The notes under the pieces were generated by a model that was given only the letters and a program-made list of their open reading frames with translations, ran no database searches and was not told the DNA's origin. A stretch of DNA of 33,997 nucleotides, taken from Armatimonadota bacterium (lineage in GTDB: Bacteria > Armatimonadota > UBA5829 > DTLH01). Each line of letters begins with the position of its first letter. Positions within the stretch are counted from its first letter, which is position 1. The DNA lies in the NCBI GenBank assembly GCA_029551395.1, contig JAKPFN010000071.1, positions 1-33,997 of the forward strand, read 5' to 3'. Position numbers and translations under genes: made by a program. Below, in pieces: positions 1 to 7,513 of the stretch.

Positions 1-510
1 TATCTAAAATCAGGGCTGGAATCATTGAACCAGATGTGCTGGTATCAGGACACATGGAACACTATCCAAGGTGTCTTCGCAGCAGGAAACGCTTCAGATG
101 AAGAAGTCAACCACTCGCTCTTCGGCCATACACTGCTTGAGTATTACGAGGTAACTCATATTCCTGAGTATATGGAACGAGGACTGGCAGCAATAAGTGC
201 AGGATTATTATGTGGTGATCCCAAAGCGCCAGCTGTCCGTGCCTGGGCTGTAAAAAGATTCGGCTCGGCTTTAATCGATACCAAAAACCATACCGCGTTT
301 ACGCCTGGACTCTGCTCAGTGAGTGATTTAACTACAGGTCATGGCGTAATTGCTTTCAAATTGCAGAATGGGTTTACTAATGAGTCTCACAACCCTGTTA
401 CTGTAAAATTCTTTGGATTAAGGGGAGATTCTTATAAGATTACCATTAATGGGGAGGGAAACAGGTACTCAAAAGTCGAACTAGAGTCAGGGATAAAAGT
501 CTGGATTTGA
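1..510 (+). CDS. C-terminal part of an unidentified protein (5' truncated by window)
   Basis: The reading frame is open from base 1 to the TGA at 508-510, so the gene starts outside the window; the TTG at 25 is probably an internal leucine. The visible 169 residues have a helical first half rich in Trp, Tyr and Glu (motifs CWYQDTWNT and HTLLEYYEVTHIPEYMERG). The second half looks like beta-strands (HGVIAFKLQNGF, VTVKFFGLRGDSYKITING). Helical repeats followed by a beta domain resemble the C-terminal end of some glycoside-active or heparinase-like proteins, but I do not recognise the family. The next gene starts only 37 bases downstream, so the two may be co-transcribed. Confidence 0.6.
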   Translation, partial: YLKSGLESLNQMCWYQDTWNTIQGVFAAGNASDEEVNHSLFGHTLLEYYEVTHIPEYMERGLAAISAGLLCGDPKAPAVRAWAVKRFGSALIDTKNHTAFTPGLCSVSDLTTGHGVIAFKLQNGFTNESHNPVTVKFFGLRGDSYKITINGEGNRYSKVELESGIKVWI

Positions 511-547
511 TTGATTACAATTATCGATGCAGGAGGTATTTACACTT

Positions 548-775
548 ATGCGCAAACCGGTAGCAGTCCAAAGACGTGATTACATCGCCAGCACAGGCCC
601 ATCTATCTTCGGCATAAAGAGGATGGACAAAGTTACATCACCTCAAGGTGAGAAATTTACTTTTTTGGGCGTACGAGAAGGTGAAGTATACGTCGAACGC
701 GAAGATAAGACCAAAGGTGAGCCTTTTGTTATCATAGATACCTCTGAATTCTCTCGCTGGACCAAGGTAAGCTAA
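548..775 (+). CDS. small hypothetical protein, 75 aa
   Basis: I do not recognise this protein. The frame also has an ATG at 527, but the SD AGGAGG at 531-536 lies inside that extension and is 11 bases before the ATG at 548, so 548 is the likely start. The product is short, charged and has no membrane segment. Its middle (GEKFTFLGVREGEVYVERED) alternates polar and hydrophobic residues like a small beta-barrel or SH3-like fold. It follows the truncated gene closely on the same strand and may be the last gene of that operon. Confidence 0.55.
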   Translation: MRKPVAVQRRDYIASTGPSIFGIKRMDKVTSPQGEKFTFLGVREGEVYVEREDKTKGEPFVIIDTSEFSRWTKVS

Positions 776-812
776 CATTATCCTGTCTTTTACAAGAAAA
801 CCCGAGTTACCA

Positions 813-837
813 GGGCCGGGAGGCGAATTCCCGGCCC
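813..837. other. GC-rich hairpin between genes
   Basis: A perfect 9-bp inverted repeat, GGGCCGGGA (813-821) and TCCCGGCCC (829-837), with a 7-base loop. It lies between the 75-aa gene and the NdpA-like gene. No T-run follows on the plus strand, so it is not a standard intrinsic terminator. It could be a factor-dependent terminator or a 3'-end stabiliser for the upstream transcript. Confidence 0.5.
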
Positions 838-895
838 ATCCGATGTACGGGATGTATAAAAATATACTTGATACTGAAACCAGAAAGGAAGAAAA

Positions 896-1888
896 GTGCA
901 ATCGATAAAGAATATAAGCCTCGAGTGGGCTATTATCCATACAGCAGACAGCGCAATGGGGTCACCGCAGCTCTGCCAGGAACCAGTAGAGCTTGATGAT
1001 GAACTGCGGGGATACTTTGAGGAGCATATTAAGTCATGCCTGAGATCCAGCCAGCTTAGAATGGCAAAATACGCAACTCCAGAAGGCTCTGTGGCTGGTG
1101 CTTGTGCCAGGATAATCGATGAAGGCCCGGAATGCTTTATGGATGTCTCCCATGCCATAGGCTGGTGGCTTCACAAGCAGGTAGGACGTGAAAACGGTGT
1201 CACGGTAGACCTGGCAATCTGCCCGTTCATAGACACTGATTCTGGAAACCGCTATGTAGCTTTATTGAAACTCGACCCGATGCGGGTATACCTTCGCCGT
1301 GGAGACAGGCAGATAGATTTTGAGCAAATCTTAGTATTGCCGACGGCATCGCATGGGCTGGCTACCTGGGCATTGCTTAGACCTTATGATGAAGAAGCAA
1401 GGTATGATGTGCTGTACCGGGCAAGTTCTGAAGACGGGTTCTGGCTTCCATCGTTCCTTGAGTGCGAAGAAATCGCTTCGCCAAGACAAATGACCAAGCT
1501 GGTATTGTCTGAGACCAGCAAATGGCTCGATGCCAATGCTGAAGCAATCAGTCCTGAGATTGCTTCCGACTTGAGCAAGGCTGTAAAGGAAGCTGCACAG
1601 CAGGATTACCTTGACCTTGAAGAACTTGCTGAACGGGTGATTCCTAACTCTGAGATGAGGGATGACTTTATCGGACGGCTGCTTGATAAGGGCCTTACCG
1701 AGACCCGGTTTGAACCGGATACCGACTGGGCTGAGCGTCAGTCACGAAAAACCACCTATGTGCTGGATGATGGAGTCACCATCTCCGGGCCATACGATGT
1801 CATAGACGATGTTGTCCAAATCCTGCCTAAGTCTGATGATGGAAAGACCAGAATAGTTATAGAATCAAGAAAGTTCTACCAGAAGTAA
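896..1888 (+). CDS. NdpA/YejK-like nucleoid-associated protein
   Basis: The 330-residue product resembles the 37-kDa nucleoid-associated protein family (NdpA/YejK, PF04245). Members bind DNA in E. coli and recur near mobile or defence genes elsewhere. The features I use are overall length, a soluble alpha/beta N-terminal half with the stretch DSGNRYVALLKLDP, and a C-terminal third ending in a beta-hairpin region (TYVLDDGVTISGP, TRIVIESRKFYQK). Start is GTG at 896 with the purine-rich SD AAGGAAG about 6 bases upstream. The assignment rests on remembered family shape rather than a catalytic motif. An unrelated hypothetical protein remains possible. Confidence 0.55.
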   Translation: MQSIKNISLEWAIIHTADSAMGSPQLCQEPVELDDELRGYFEEHIKSCLRSSQLRMAKYATPEGSVAGACARIIDEGPECFMDVSHAIGWWLHKQVGRENGVTVDLAICPFIDTDSGNRYVALLKLDPMRVYLRRGDRQIDFEQILVLPTASHGLATWALLRPYDEEARYDVLYRASSEDGFWLPSFLECEEIASPRQMTKLVLSETSKWLDANAEAISPEIASDLSKAVKEAAQQDYLDLEELAERVIPNSEMRDDFIGRLLDKGLTETRFEPDTDWAERQSRKTTYVLDDGVTISGPYDVIDDVVQILPKSDDGKTRIVIESRKFYQK

Positions 1889-1909
1889 AACGGCAGATGG
1901 AAACCTGAA

Positions 1910-2500
1910 TTGCGTATAACCAGAGCAGTACAACATCCAAAAATCGGGGAACTTCAAACGGATCGGTTGATCATCCGGCCAATCAGCAGGAGAGATGCTC
2001 CTATGCTGTACCCGTTGATCAACGATCCGGGTATTGCTGCTAATATGCTGTCCCTGCCGCATCCGTATCCAGCCAACGTGCTTGTCCCGTGGATACTGAA
2101 ATGCCGGGAATCTATGGAAAAACGCGAACGTTTCGAGTTGACGATGGTTCTAAAGGAGACCGGACAGGCAATTGGCGTGTGCAGCCTGTCCCGCATCTCC
2201 TGGGAGCACATGAACGCTGAATTAGGCTACTGGCTCGGTAGACCTTATTGGGGAAAAGGCTACATGACTGAAGCTGTAACCAGGTTGGTATCGGCAGGAT
2301 TCGAAGTTCTCGGTTTAGAACGGATTTACGCCAGATGTTTTGCCACCAATCCAGCATCTGCTCGCGTCCTGGAAAAAGCAGGGCTCAAATTCGAAGGCAA
2401 AGGCCGTCACGAAATCAAGAAAGACGACAGGTTCATCGATATGCTGCACTTCGGCTTGATAAGAGCAGACTGGGCGGTAAAAAATCATCTGGTTCTCTGA
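1910..2500 (+). CDS. GNAT-family N-acetyltransferase (RimJ/RimL type)
   Basis: The 196-residue protein has the order expected of RimJ/RimL-type GNAT enzymes, which transfer acetyl from acetyl-CoA to an N-terminal amine, an amino acid or a small amine. It has TDRLIIRPISRRDAP at the N-terminus and IGVCSLSRI in the beta4 region. The acetyl-CoA pyrophosphate loop reads GYWLGRPYWGKGYMTEA, and the C-terminal NPASARVLEKAGLKFEGKGRHE helix is typical. The substrate cannot be deduced. The start is probably TTG at 1910, since an in-frame stop lies immediately upstream; no strong SD is seen. It sits 21 bases after the NdpA-like gene and may be co-transcribed with it. Confidence 0.85.
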   Translation: MRITRAVQHPKIGELQTDRLIIRPISRRDAPMLYPLINDPGIAANMLSLPHPYPANVLVPWILKCRESMEKRERFELTMVLKETGQAIGVCSLSRISWEHMNAELGYWLGRPYWGKGYMTEAVTRLVSAGFEVLGLERIYARCFATNPASARVLEKAGLKFEGKGRHEIKKDDRFIDMLHFGLIRADWAVKNHLVL

Positions 2501-2521
2501 ATCTGGAAGCATAGATGACAT

Positions 2522-2552
2522 GCAGGCAGATTTAATGCATCTGTCAGCCTGC
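2522..2552. terminator. hairpin between convergent genes, possible terminator
   Basis: The outer arms GCAGGC (2522-2527) and GCCTGC (2547-2552) and the inner arms AGAT and ATCT form an imperfect stem in the 71-base gap between the GNAT gene and the convergent LysR gene. Neither strand has a clear T-run after it. I call it a candidate terminator only because of its place between two gene ends. Confidence 0.3.
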
Positions 2553-2571
2553 CTGTTAGAAAGCATTTAAT

Positions 2572-3474
2572 CTAACTCCTTATTCTCCCCTCTCCTATCT
2601 CTGATACCGCATCGATGAACATCTGAATAGCCGGGGAGATGTATTTATCTTTTCGATATACTAAAGACAGCCGACGGGCAACGCTTGGCAGGTCTTTTAT
2701 ATCGATAACAGCCAGCTTAGAGTCAGGTTCCAGATGCCGGACTGCAACTTCAGGAACAAGCGAAGCCCCTAAGCCAATCTCCACCAGCGCTTTTATTGCC
2801 TCGATGTTATCGAGTTCCATCTGAACCTGTGGAGTAACACCACCGCTTGCAAACAGCGTGTCAAGATACTGCCTGAAACCAGACCCGCGCATAAACAGAA
2901 TCAAAGGTTCATGGGCAAACTCTGCAAGTGATGTGTGGCCTGACTTCGCCAACCTGTGGTCTCTTGATACGATGGCTACGACTCTATCCTCAAGCAGCGG
3001 GCGGACAACAAGGTCTTCATCTTCAACTGGAGATGTCACCATTCCCAGGTCTACTACACCATCGAGGACCATTTTCGCAACCTCTCTGCTGGTTCCGCTT
3101 CGGATGATGACCTCAATCCCTGGAGATTTCGACCGCAGCAATTGCAGGACTGGAGGCAAAGTGAAGATAGTGGTAGTTGCCCCAGCGCCAACCACCACTC
3201 TGCCTCGCTCCCCGGAAGCTGTCTCAAGCACAGCCTGCTGCGCTTCCTTCTCAAGAGAGATTATCCGGTGAGCATACTCATACAAAAGCTCGCCGGAATG
3301 AGTAAGCTTTGCGCTGCGGCCAACTCGCTCAAACAGCCTGACCTTGAGTTCCTGCTCGAGCGCCCGGATGTGCATGGATACTGCTGGTTGAGTAATGTAG
3401 AGCGTTTCAGCCGCTTTGCTGAAGCTGCCGGTCTCTACTATCGCACAAAAAGATTCCAGTTGCCGAATTTCCAT
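2572..3474 (-). CDS. LysR-family transcriptional regulator
   Basis: The product is 300 residues from the ATG at 3474, the start that matches the usual LysR N-terminus (MEIRQLESFCAIVETGSFSKAA). An upstream GTG would add 14 residues that do not fit the family. The winged helix-turn-helix fills residues 1-60 (SKAAETLYITQPAVSMHIRALEQEL), followed by a linker helix and a two-lobed periplasmic-binding-like effector domain with the usual ending (GASLVPEVAV). The sequence looks closest to the CysL/CbbR/selenium-associated type, but the ligand is unknown. It is divergent from purA across 122 bases. LysR proteins often repress themselves and control the divergent neighbour, so purA is a possible target. 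Confidence 0.9.
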   Translation of the reverse strand: MEIRQLESFCAIVETGSFSKAAETLYITQPAVSMHIRALEQELKVRLFERVGRSAKLTHSGELLYEYAHRIISLEKEAQQAVLETASGERGRVVVGAGATTTIFTLPPVLQLLRSKSPGIEVIIRSGTSREVAKMVLDGVVDLGMVTSPVEDEDLVVRPLLEDRVVAIVSRDHRLAKSGHTSLAEFAHEPLILFMRGSGFRQYLDTLFASGGVTPQVQMELDNIEAIKALVEIGLGASLVPEVAVRHLEPDSKLAVIDIKDLPSVARRLSLVYRKDKYISPAIQMFIDAVSEIGEGRIRS

Positions 3475-3480
3475 GTCATT

Positions 3481-3542
3481 TATCACGTATAATTGTTGTC
3501 CTAAACAGTCTATCACGAATACTTATAGGTGTCATCAGTATT
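3481..3542. promoter_or_regulatory. LysR-purA intergenic region with repeats (candidate operator)
   Basis: Two direct repeats of TATCACG-A/T-ATA start at 3481 and 3511, 30 bases (about three helical turns) apart on the same face. An inverted pair AATAC (3518-3522) and GTATT (3538-3542) with 15 bases between follows. LysR proteins contact two sites on one face of the helix in the gap between divergent genes, so this is a reasonable binding region. No footprint-level consensus can be claimed. Confidence 0.35.
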
Positions 3543-3596
3543 ATTCATTGGACTAATTAATTATTACTGCCTATATTGAAGTGGAGGTAGTTTCCC

Positions 3597-4877
3597 ATGC
3601 CAGTAACAGCAATAATCGGTACACAATGGGGAGATGAAGGCAAGGGACGGATTGTAGACCTGCTGGCAGAAGACGCAGATATAACTATCCGCTGCCAGGG
3701 CGGCGCAAATGCAGGCCATACAGTCATCAACCACATGGGCAAGTTCGCTCTTCACCTCGTTCCATCAGGAATATTCAGCAAAGCGATGTGCATCATAGGG
3801 ACAGGAGTAGTTCTGGACCCATCAGGGCTGATGGATGAGCTCAAGGTGCTGGAAAACGCAGGTGTCGATACCGGAAATCTGATTATCTCAGACCGGGCAC
3901 ACATCGTTATGCCTTACCACATTCTCTTCGATAAGCTGGAAGAACAACGGCTGTCCAACCGTAAGATTGGAACTACCTTGAAGGGAATCGGCCCTGCCTA
4001 CGGTGACAAGGTAGCAAGAATAGGCATTCAGGCTGGTGACCTGCTTGACGCTGATGTAGTTTCACAGAAAATTAAAGCAGCAGTCGAGCAAAAAAACCTG
4101 ATTCTGGCAGCCATATATAACCACGAACCACTGTCAGCAGAAAATCTGATTGACTGGGCAATTGAAAACGGCCGTAAGTTGAAAGAAAGAATCAAACCCA
4201 CCAGCCCAATAATCCGGGATGCTCTTTCCAAGGACAAAAACATACTGCTTGAAGGTCAGCTCGGAACCATGCGGGACATAGACTGGGGAGCATATCCGTA
4301 TATAACAACGTCATCTACTGGCGCGGCTGGCTTGTGCCTTGGTTCCGGGATTCCGCCGACTGCCCTTAACCGGGTAATCGGCATAACAAAGGCATATACT
4401 ACGGCAGTCGGTGCAGGTCCTTTCCCAACTGAGCTTTTTGATACAACAGGAGAGTTTCTCAGAAAACAAGGCAATGAGTTCGGGGCAACTACAGGCAGGC
4501 CAAGACGGACCGGCTGGTTTGATGCCGTTGCAGTCCGCTATTCAGCCCAGCTTAACGGCATAACAGAAATAGCTTTAACAAAAGTCGATGTGCTTGATGG
4601 AATGGAAACAATCAAGGTCGCGGTCGGCTACAAGCTGGATGGAGCAATCATAGACGGCATACCTCACGCAAACCGGATGGATGACGTTCAGCCGGTTTAT
4701 GAGGAATTCGAAGGCTGGACAGGCTCAGTCAACGCAAGCTCTTACGAAGAACTGCCAAAAGCAGCCCGGAGATACGTTGAAAGACTTCAGGAACTGGTAG
4801 GAGTCCCTATCAGGTTGGTATCCATCGGCCCGGAGAGGGACAGCATCGTAGAAAACCCGTATCTGGTTGCAGCATAA
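3597..4877 (+). CDS. purA: adenylosuccinate synthetase
   Basis: PurA joins IMP and aspartate using GTP to give adenylosuccinate, the first committed step to AMP. The 426-residue length is normal. The signature GTQWGDEGKG is at residues 8-17 with the catalytic Asp13, followed by GGANAGHTV. The IMP/GTP region KGIGPAYGDK, the aspartate loop ATTGRPRRTGWFD and the C-terminal RLVSIGPERDS are all present and intact. The ATG at 3597 has the SD GGAGG about 10 bases upstream. It appears to be a single-gene unit, divergent from LysR. The gap holds a TTGGAC / TATATT pair with 18-base spacing (3548-3577), but its start point would fall on the SD, so I do not count it as the promoter. Confidence 0.97.
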   Translation: MPVTAIIGTQWGDEGKGRIVDLLAEDADITIRCQGGANAGHTVINHMGKFALHLVPSGIFSKAMCIIGTGVVLDPSGLMDELKVLENAGVDTGNLIISDRAHIVMPYHILFDKLEEQRLSNRKIGTTLKGIGPAYGDKVARIGIQAGDLLDADVVSQKIKAAVEQKNLILAAIYNHEPLSAENLIDWAIENGRKLKERIKPTSPIIRDALSKDKNILLEGQLGTMRDIDWGAYPYITTSSTGAAGLCLGSGIPPTALNRVIGITKAYTTAVGAGPFPTELFDTTGEFLRKQGNEFGATTGRPRRTGWFDAVAVRYSAQLNGITEIALTKVDVLDGMETIKVAVGYKLDGAIIDGIPHANRMDDVQPVYEEFEGWTGSVNASSYEELPKAARRYVERLQELVGVPIRLVSIGPERDSIVENPYLVAA

Positions 4878-4984
4878 CCAATAAGTCACTTCACGTCAGC
4901 AGCATAACCTAGAGTCTGCTTCGTTTTTACGGTATTTAGCGGGGGTAAAGGCATTGTGGGGAACAAATTTCAGGAAGACCTGCA

Positions 4985-5719
4985 ATGCCTGCATACTTTG
5001 GACAACCATATGAAGCAGCCCTGAGGCGTGCCAGACGAGAACGTGCCGAGCGGCTTGGCGGAATACATGTAGAAGATATGGTGCTTGGAGCCAACGACGG
5101 AATCATTACCACTTTTGCCGTCGTTGCAGGAGCCACTGGCGGCAGCCTGAGCACAGCAGTTATTCTCATCCTCGGATTCGCTAACCTCTTTGCCGATGCA
5201 GTTTCCATGGGAACCAGCAACTATCTTGGTAAACGTTCCCGAAGAGACTATGTAGATGCCCAACGCGAAATGGAGGAATGGGAAGTCCATCATACTCCTG
5301 AAGATGAAAAACAGGAGATTCGCGACATATTCCAGAAAAAAGGTCTGGAAAACGGAGAACTTGACACTGTAGTAGATGCAATCACGCAAAACCGGTCTGC
5401 CTGGGTCGATGTAATGATGAGCATGGAACTCGGGCTTGCCGAAAGCCCAAGCAGCCCCTGGAAACACGGAATGACTACAGCAGTAGCTTTCATAATAGCT
5501 GGTCTAGTCCCGCTTATCCCCTATCTCTTTTGCAGCGGAACGGTATGCTTTGGTATATCAGCCGTTGCAGCCGCAATTATGCTTTTTACAACAGGAGCGC
5601 TTCGGACACTGATAACCGGTGTCAACTGGCTACGTGGCGGGTTAGAAATCCTGGGAGTAGGTTCTGCAGCCGCACTTATTGCATACGGTGTCGGCCGGTT
5701 GATTGCATCGATTGCTTAA
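4985..5719 (+). CDS. VIT1/CCC1-family iron/manganese transporter
   Basis: This 244-residue membrane protein matches the vacuolar iron transporter (VIT1/CCC1) family, which moves Fe(II) or Mn(II) across membranes, often by proton exchange. The first helix motif VLGANDGIITTFAVVAGATGG (from residue about 34) and the second helix GFANLFADAVSMGTSNYL are characteristic. The cytoplasmic segment between helices 2 and 3 is rich in Glu and His (DAQREMEEWEVHHTPEDEKQE), as expected for the metal-binding domain. Three further hydrophobic segments follow, giving five in all. The ATG at 4985 has AGGAAG upstream. No metal-responsive regulator is adjacent, so whether iron or manganese is carried is open. Confidence 0.85.
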   Translation: MPAYFGQPYEAALRRARRERAERLGGIHVEDMVLGANDGIITTFAVVAGATGGSLSTAVILILGFANLFADAVSMGTSNYLGKRSRRDYVDAQREMEEWEVHHTPEDEKQEIRDIFQKKGLENGELDTVVDAITQNRSAWVDVMMSMELGLAESPSSPWKHGMTTAVAFIIAGLVPLIPYLFCSGTVCFGISAVAAAIMLFTTGALRTLITGVNWLRGGLEILGVGSAAALIAYGVGRLIASIA

Positions 5720-5749
5720 ACAATGAGTTTCGCGCCTCGATACTGAAGT

Positions 5750-5798
5750 TTGATCTCCATCCTGCCATTATCTATATATGACCATCCAATTGGACGGT
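5750..5798 (+). promoter_or_regulatory. promoter with palindrome at the start site, TMTC-like gene
   Basis: A -35 TTGATC (5750-5755) and -10 TATATA (5773-5778) are 17 bases apart. The expected start point (near 5785) falls inside an 18-bp palindrome, ACC-A-TCCAATTGGA-C-GGT (5781-5798), symmetrical except for one pair. A palindrome over a start site is a typical repressor operator, though no repressor gene is adjacent. Confidence 0.5.
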
Positions 5799-5817
5799 TA
5801 CCAGGGGATAATTGCGC

Positions 5818-7494
5818 ATGGATCCATCTATTAACAAAAGGCAGTTCCGCTTTGCGTATCTGCTGTTGATTGCGGCTACTTTAGCTGTTTACTGGCAGGT
5901 CATAGGCTTCGATTTCATCAATTTTGACGATAACTGTTATGTTGTAGAAAATCCTTCCATACAAAAAGGCTTAAGTCTCGACGGCATCAAATGGGCTTTC
6001 ACTGCCTGCTACCATGCCACCTGGCAGCCTATGATATGGCTCTCCTATATGCTGGACTACGAGATAGCAGGGCTTAATCCGTGGATATACCATCTGACCA
6101 ACCTGCTTTTTCATCTGGCAAACACGCTGCTCCTATTTATAGTAATGAACAGGATGACAAAAAAGATGTGGCCAAGCATGTTTGCAGCAGTACTCTTTGC
6201 CGTTCATCCATTGCATGTGGAGTCTGTTGCCTGGGTTGCAGAGCGCAAGGATGTCCTAAGCACATTCTTTTGGATGCTTGCTATCTTGTGCTACCTCAAA
6301 TATCTGGAAAAACCAGGTTTGAAAGCCTATCTGGCAATTGCAGCCGTGTTTGTTTTAGGGCTTATGTCCAAACCGATGTTGGTCACGCTCCCAATTACTC
6401 TTTTGTTAATCGATTTTTGGCCGCTAGGCCGGTTAAAAGATTGTTCTGTTTGGAAACTTGTCCGGGAAAAAGTGCCGTTGTTTGCCATAACAGCCGTTGG
6501 ATGCATAGTAGCGTATCTATCTCAGGCCAAAGGCGGCGCGGTAGGTTCGTTGTCCAGGTATCCGCTCGATGTCCGTATCGAAAACGCAATAATCTCCTAC
6601 GTTGTTTATATCCGAAAGGCCATCTGGCCGGATGACCTTGGGATTTTCTATCCGCATCCTGGAAAAAACATCCAATTCTGGCAAGTATTAGCTGCCGGGC
6701 TGCTGCTGACAGCCATAACATGGCTTGCTGCCAGGCTGGTCAGGCGGTATCCGTATGTACTTATGGGCTGGCTGTGGTATGTAATCACGCTCCTGCCGGT
6801 TATAGGAATCGTCCAGATAGGAGGACATGCGCTTGCTGACAGGTTTACTTATGTCCCGCTCATCGGACTGATAATAATCGCAGTCTGGGGAGTGCCGGAT
6901 CTTCTATCCAAGCCCTGCAAAAGCGCTGATGACTCACCTGCTCAGGCTCATCTTAAAGTCATTGCCGTTCTGGTCTCAGCAGTATTCACCTTTTGCGGCT
7001 ACATCCAGACAACTCACTGGCAGAATAGCGCAACAATCTTCAGCCATACCATCGATGTGACATCAAAAGATAATTCGGTAGCTCAGAGCAACCTTGCGCT
7101 TGCACTTACGAACCAAAACCGATTTGAAGAAGCCATCCCTCACTATCATGAAGCACTCAGAGTCGTCCCTGGAAACGCGGATACAAGATGCAATCTGGCA
7201 ATGACATTAATCAGCTTAAACAGGCTGGATGAGGCTGCCTGTGAGTGTCATAAAGTCATTCAGTTACACCCCGACTGCGCTCAGGCTTACAACCATCTGG
7301 GAGTCGTATATGCTAAACAGGGCAAGTATGAGCAGGCAGCAGTTAACTTTGCCAGAGCGCTGGAAATCCAACCAGACAAAGCAACTGCCAGAACAAACCT
7401 CATGAAGGTTCGGAAGATAATTGAAGAGAATAAAGGACCTTCGATAAAAACAAGCCGGACCACGCATGAGAACACGCATGGTCCGGCATCGTAA
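5818..7494 (+). CDS. TMTC-like multispanning membrane protein with C-terminal TPRs
   Basis: The protein has about ten hydrophobic segments in its first 390 residues, then a soluble tail of about three TPR units (SNLALALTNQNRFEEAIPHYHEALRV; CNLAMTLISLNRLDEA; YNHLGVVYAKQGKYEQA). The first loop holds an Asp-Asp pair in INFDDNCYVVENP and a later HPLHVESVAWVAERKDVL, the pattern of bacterial relatives of TMTC O-mannosyltransferases (GT-C fold). It probably transfers a sugar from a lipid-linked donor outside the membrane, with TPRs holding the partner, but the acceptor is unknown. I prefer ATG 5818 over TTG 5812 because AGGGG at 5803-5807 is 10 bases from the ATG and only 4 from the TTG. Its last codons overlap the terminator hairpin of hcp. 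Confidence 0.75.
   Translation: MDPSINKRQFRFAYLLLIAATLAVYWQVIGFDFINFDDNCYVVENPSIQKGLSLDGIKWAFTACYHATWQPMIWLSYMLDYEIAGLNPWIYHLTNLLFHLANTLLLFIVMNRMTKKMWPSMFAAVLFAVHPLHVESVAWVAERKDVLSTFFWMLAILCYLKYLEKPGLKAYLAIAAVFVLGLMSKPMLVTLPITLLLIDFWPLGRLKDCSVWKLVREKVPLFAITAVGCIVAYLSQAKGGAVGSLSRYPLDVRIENAIISYVVYIRKAIWPDDLGIFYPHPGKNIQFWQVLAAGLLLTAITWLAARLVRRYPYVLMGWLWYVITLLPVIGIVQIGGHALADRFTYVPLIGLIIIAVWGVPDLLSKPCKSADDSPAQAHLKVIAVLVSAVFTFCGYIQTTHWQNSATIFSHTIDVTSKDNSVAQSNLALALTNQNRFEEAIPHYHEALRVVPGNADTRCNLAMTLISLNRLDEAACECHKVIQLHPDCAQAYNHLGVVYAKQGKYEQAAVNFARALEIQPDKATARTNLMKVRKIIEENKGPSIKTSRTTHENTHGPAS
7454..7487 (-). terminator. intrinsic terminator of hcp, inside the 3' end of the TMTC-like gene
   Basis: A perfect 9-bp stem, GCCGGACCA (7454-7462) and TGGTCCGGC (7479-7487), is followed on the minus strand by TTGTTTTT, the layout of an intrinsic terminator for hcp. 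On the plus strand the same stem lies within the last codons of the TMTC-like gene and lacks an immediate T-run. Confidence 0.7.
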
Positions 7495-7513
7495 GCCGCT
7501 CAATAGCTTTTAT

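Noticed and set aside
2572-3516. Longer LysR protein from GTG 3516
   Set aside because: The extra 14 residues precede the canonical LysR N-terminus and would occupy the shared regulatory gap.
3548-3577. purA promoter (TTGGAC-N18-TATATT)
   Set aside because: The predicted start would fall on the SD of purA, leaving no usable ribosome binding site.
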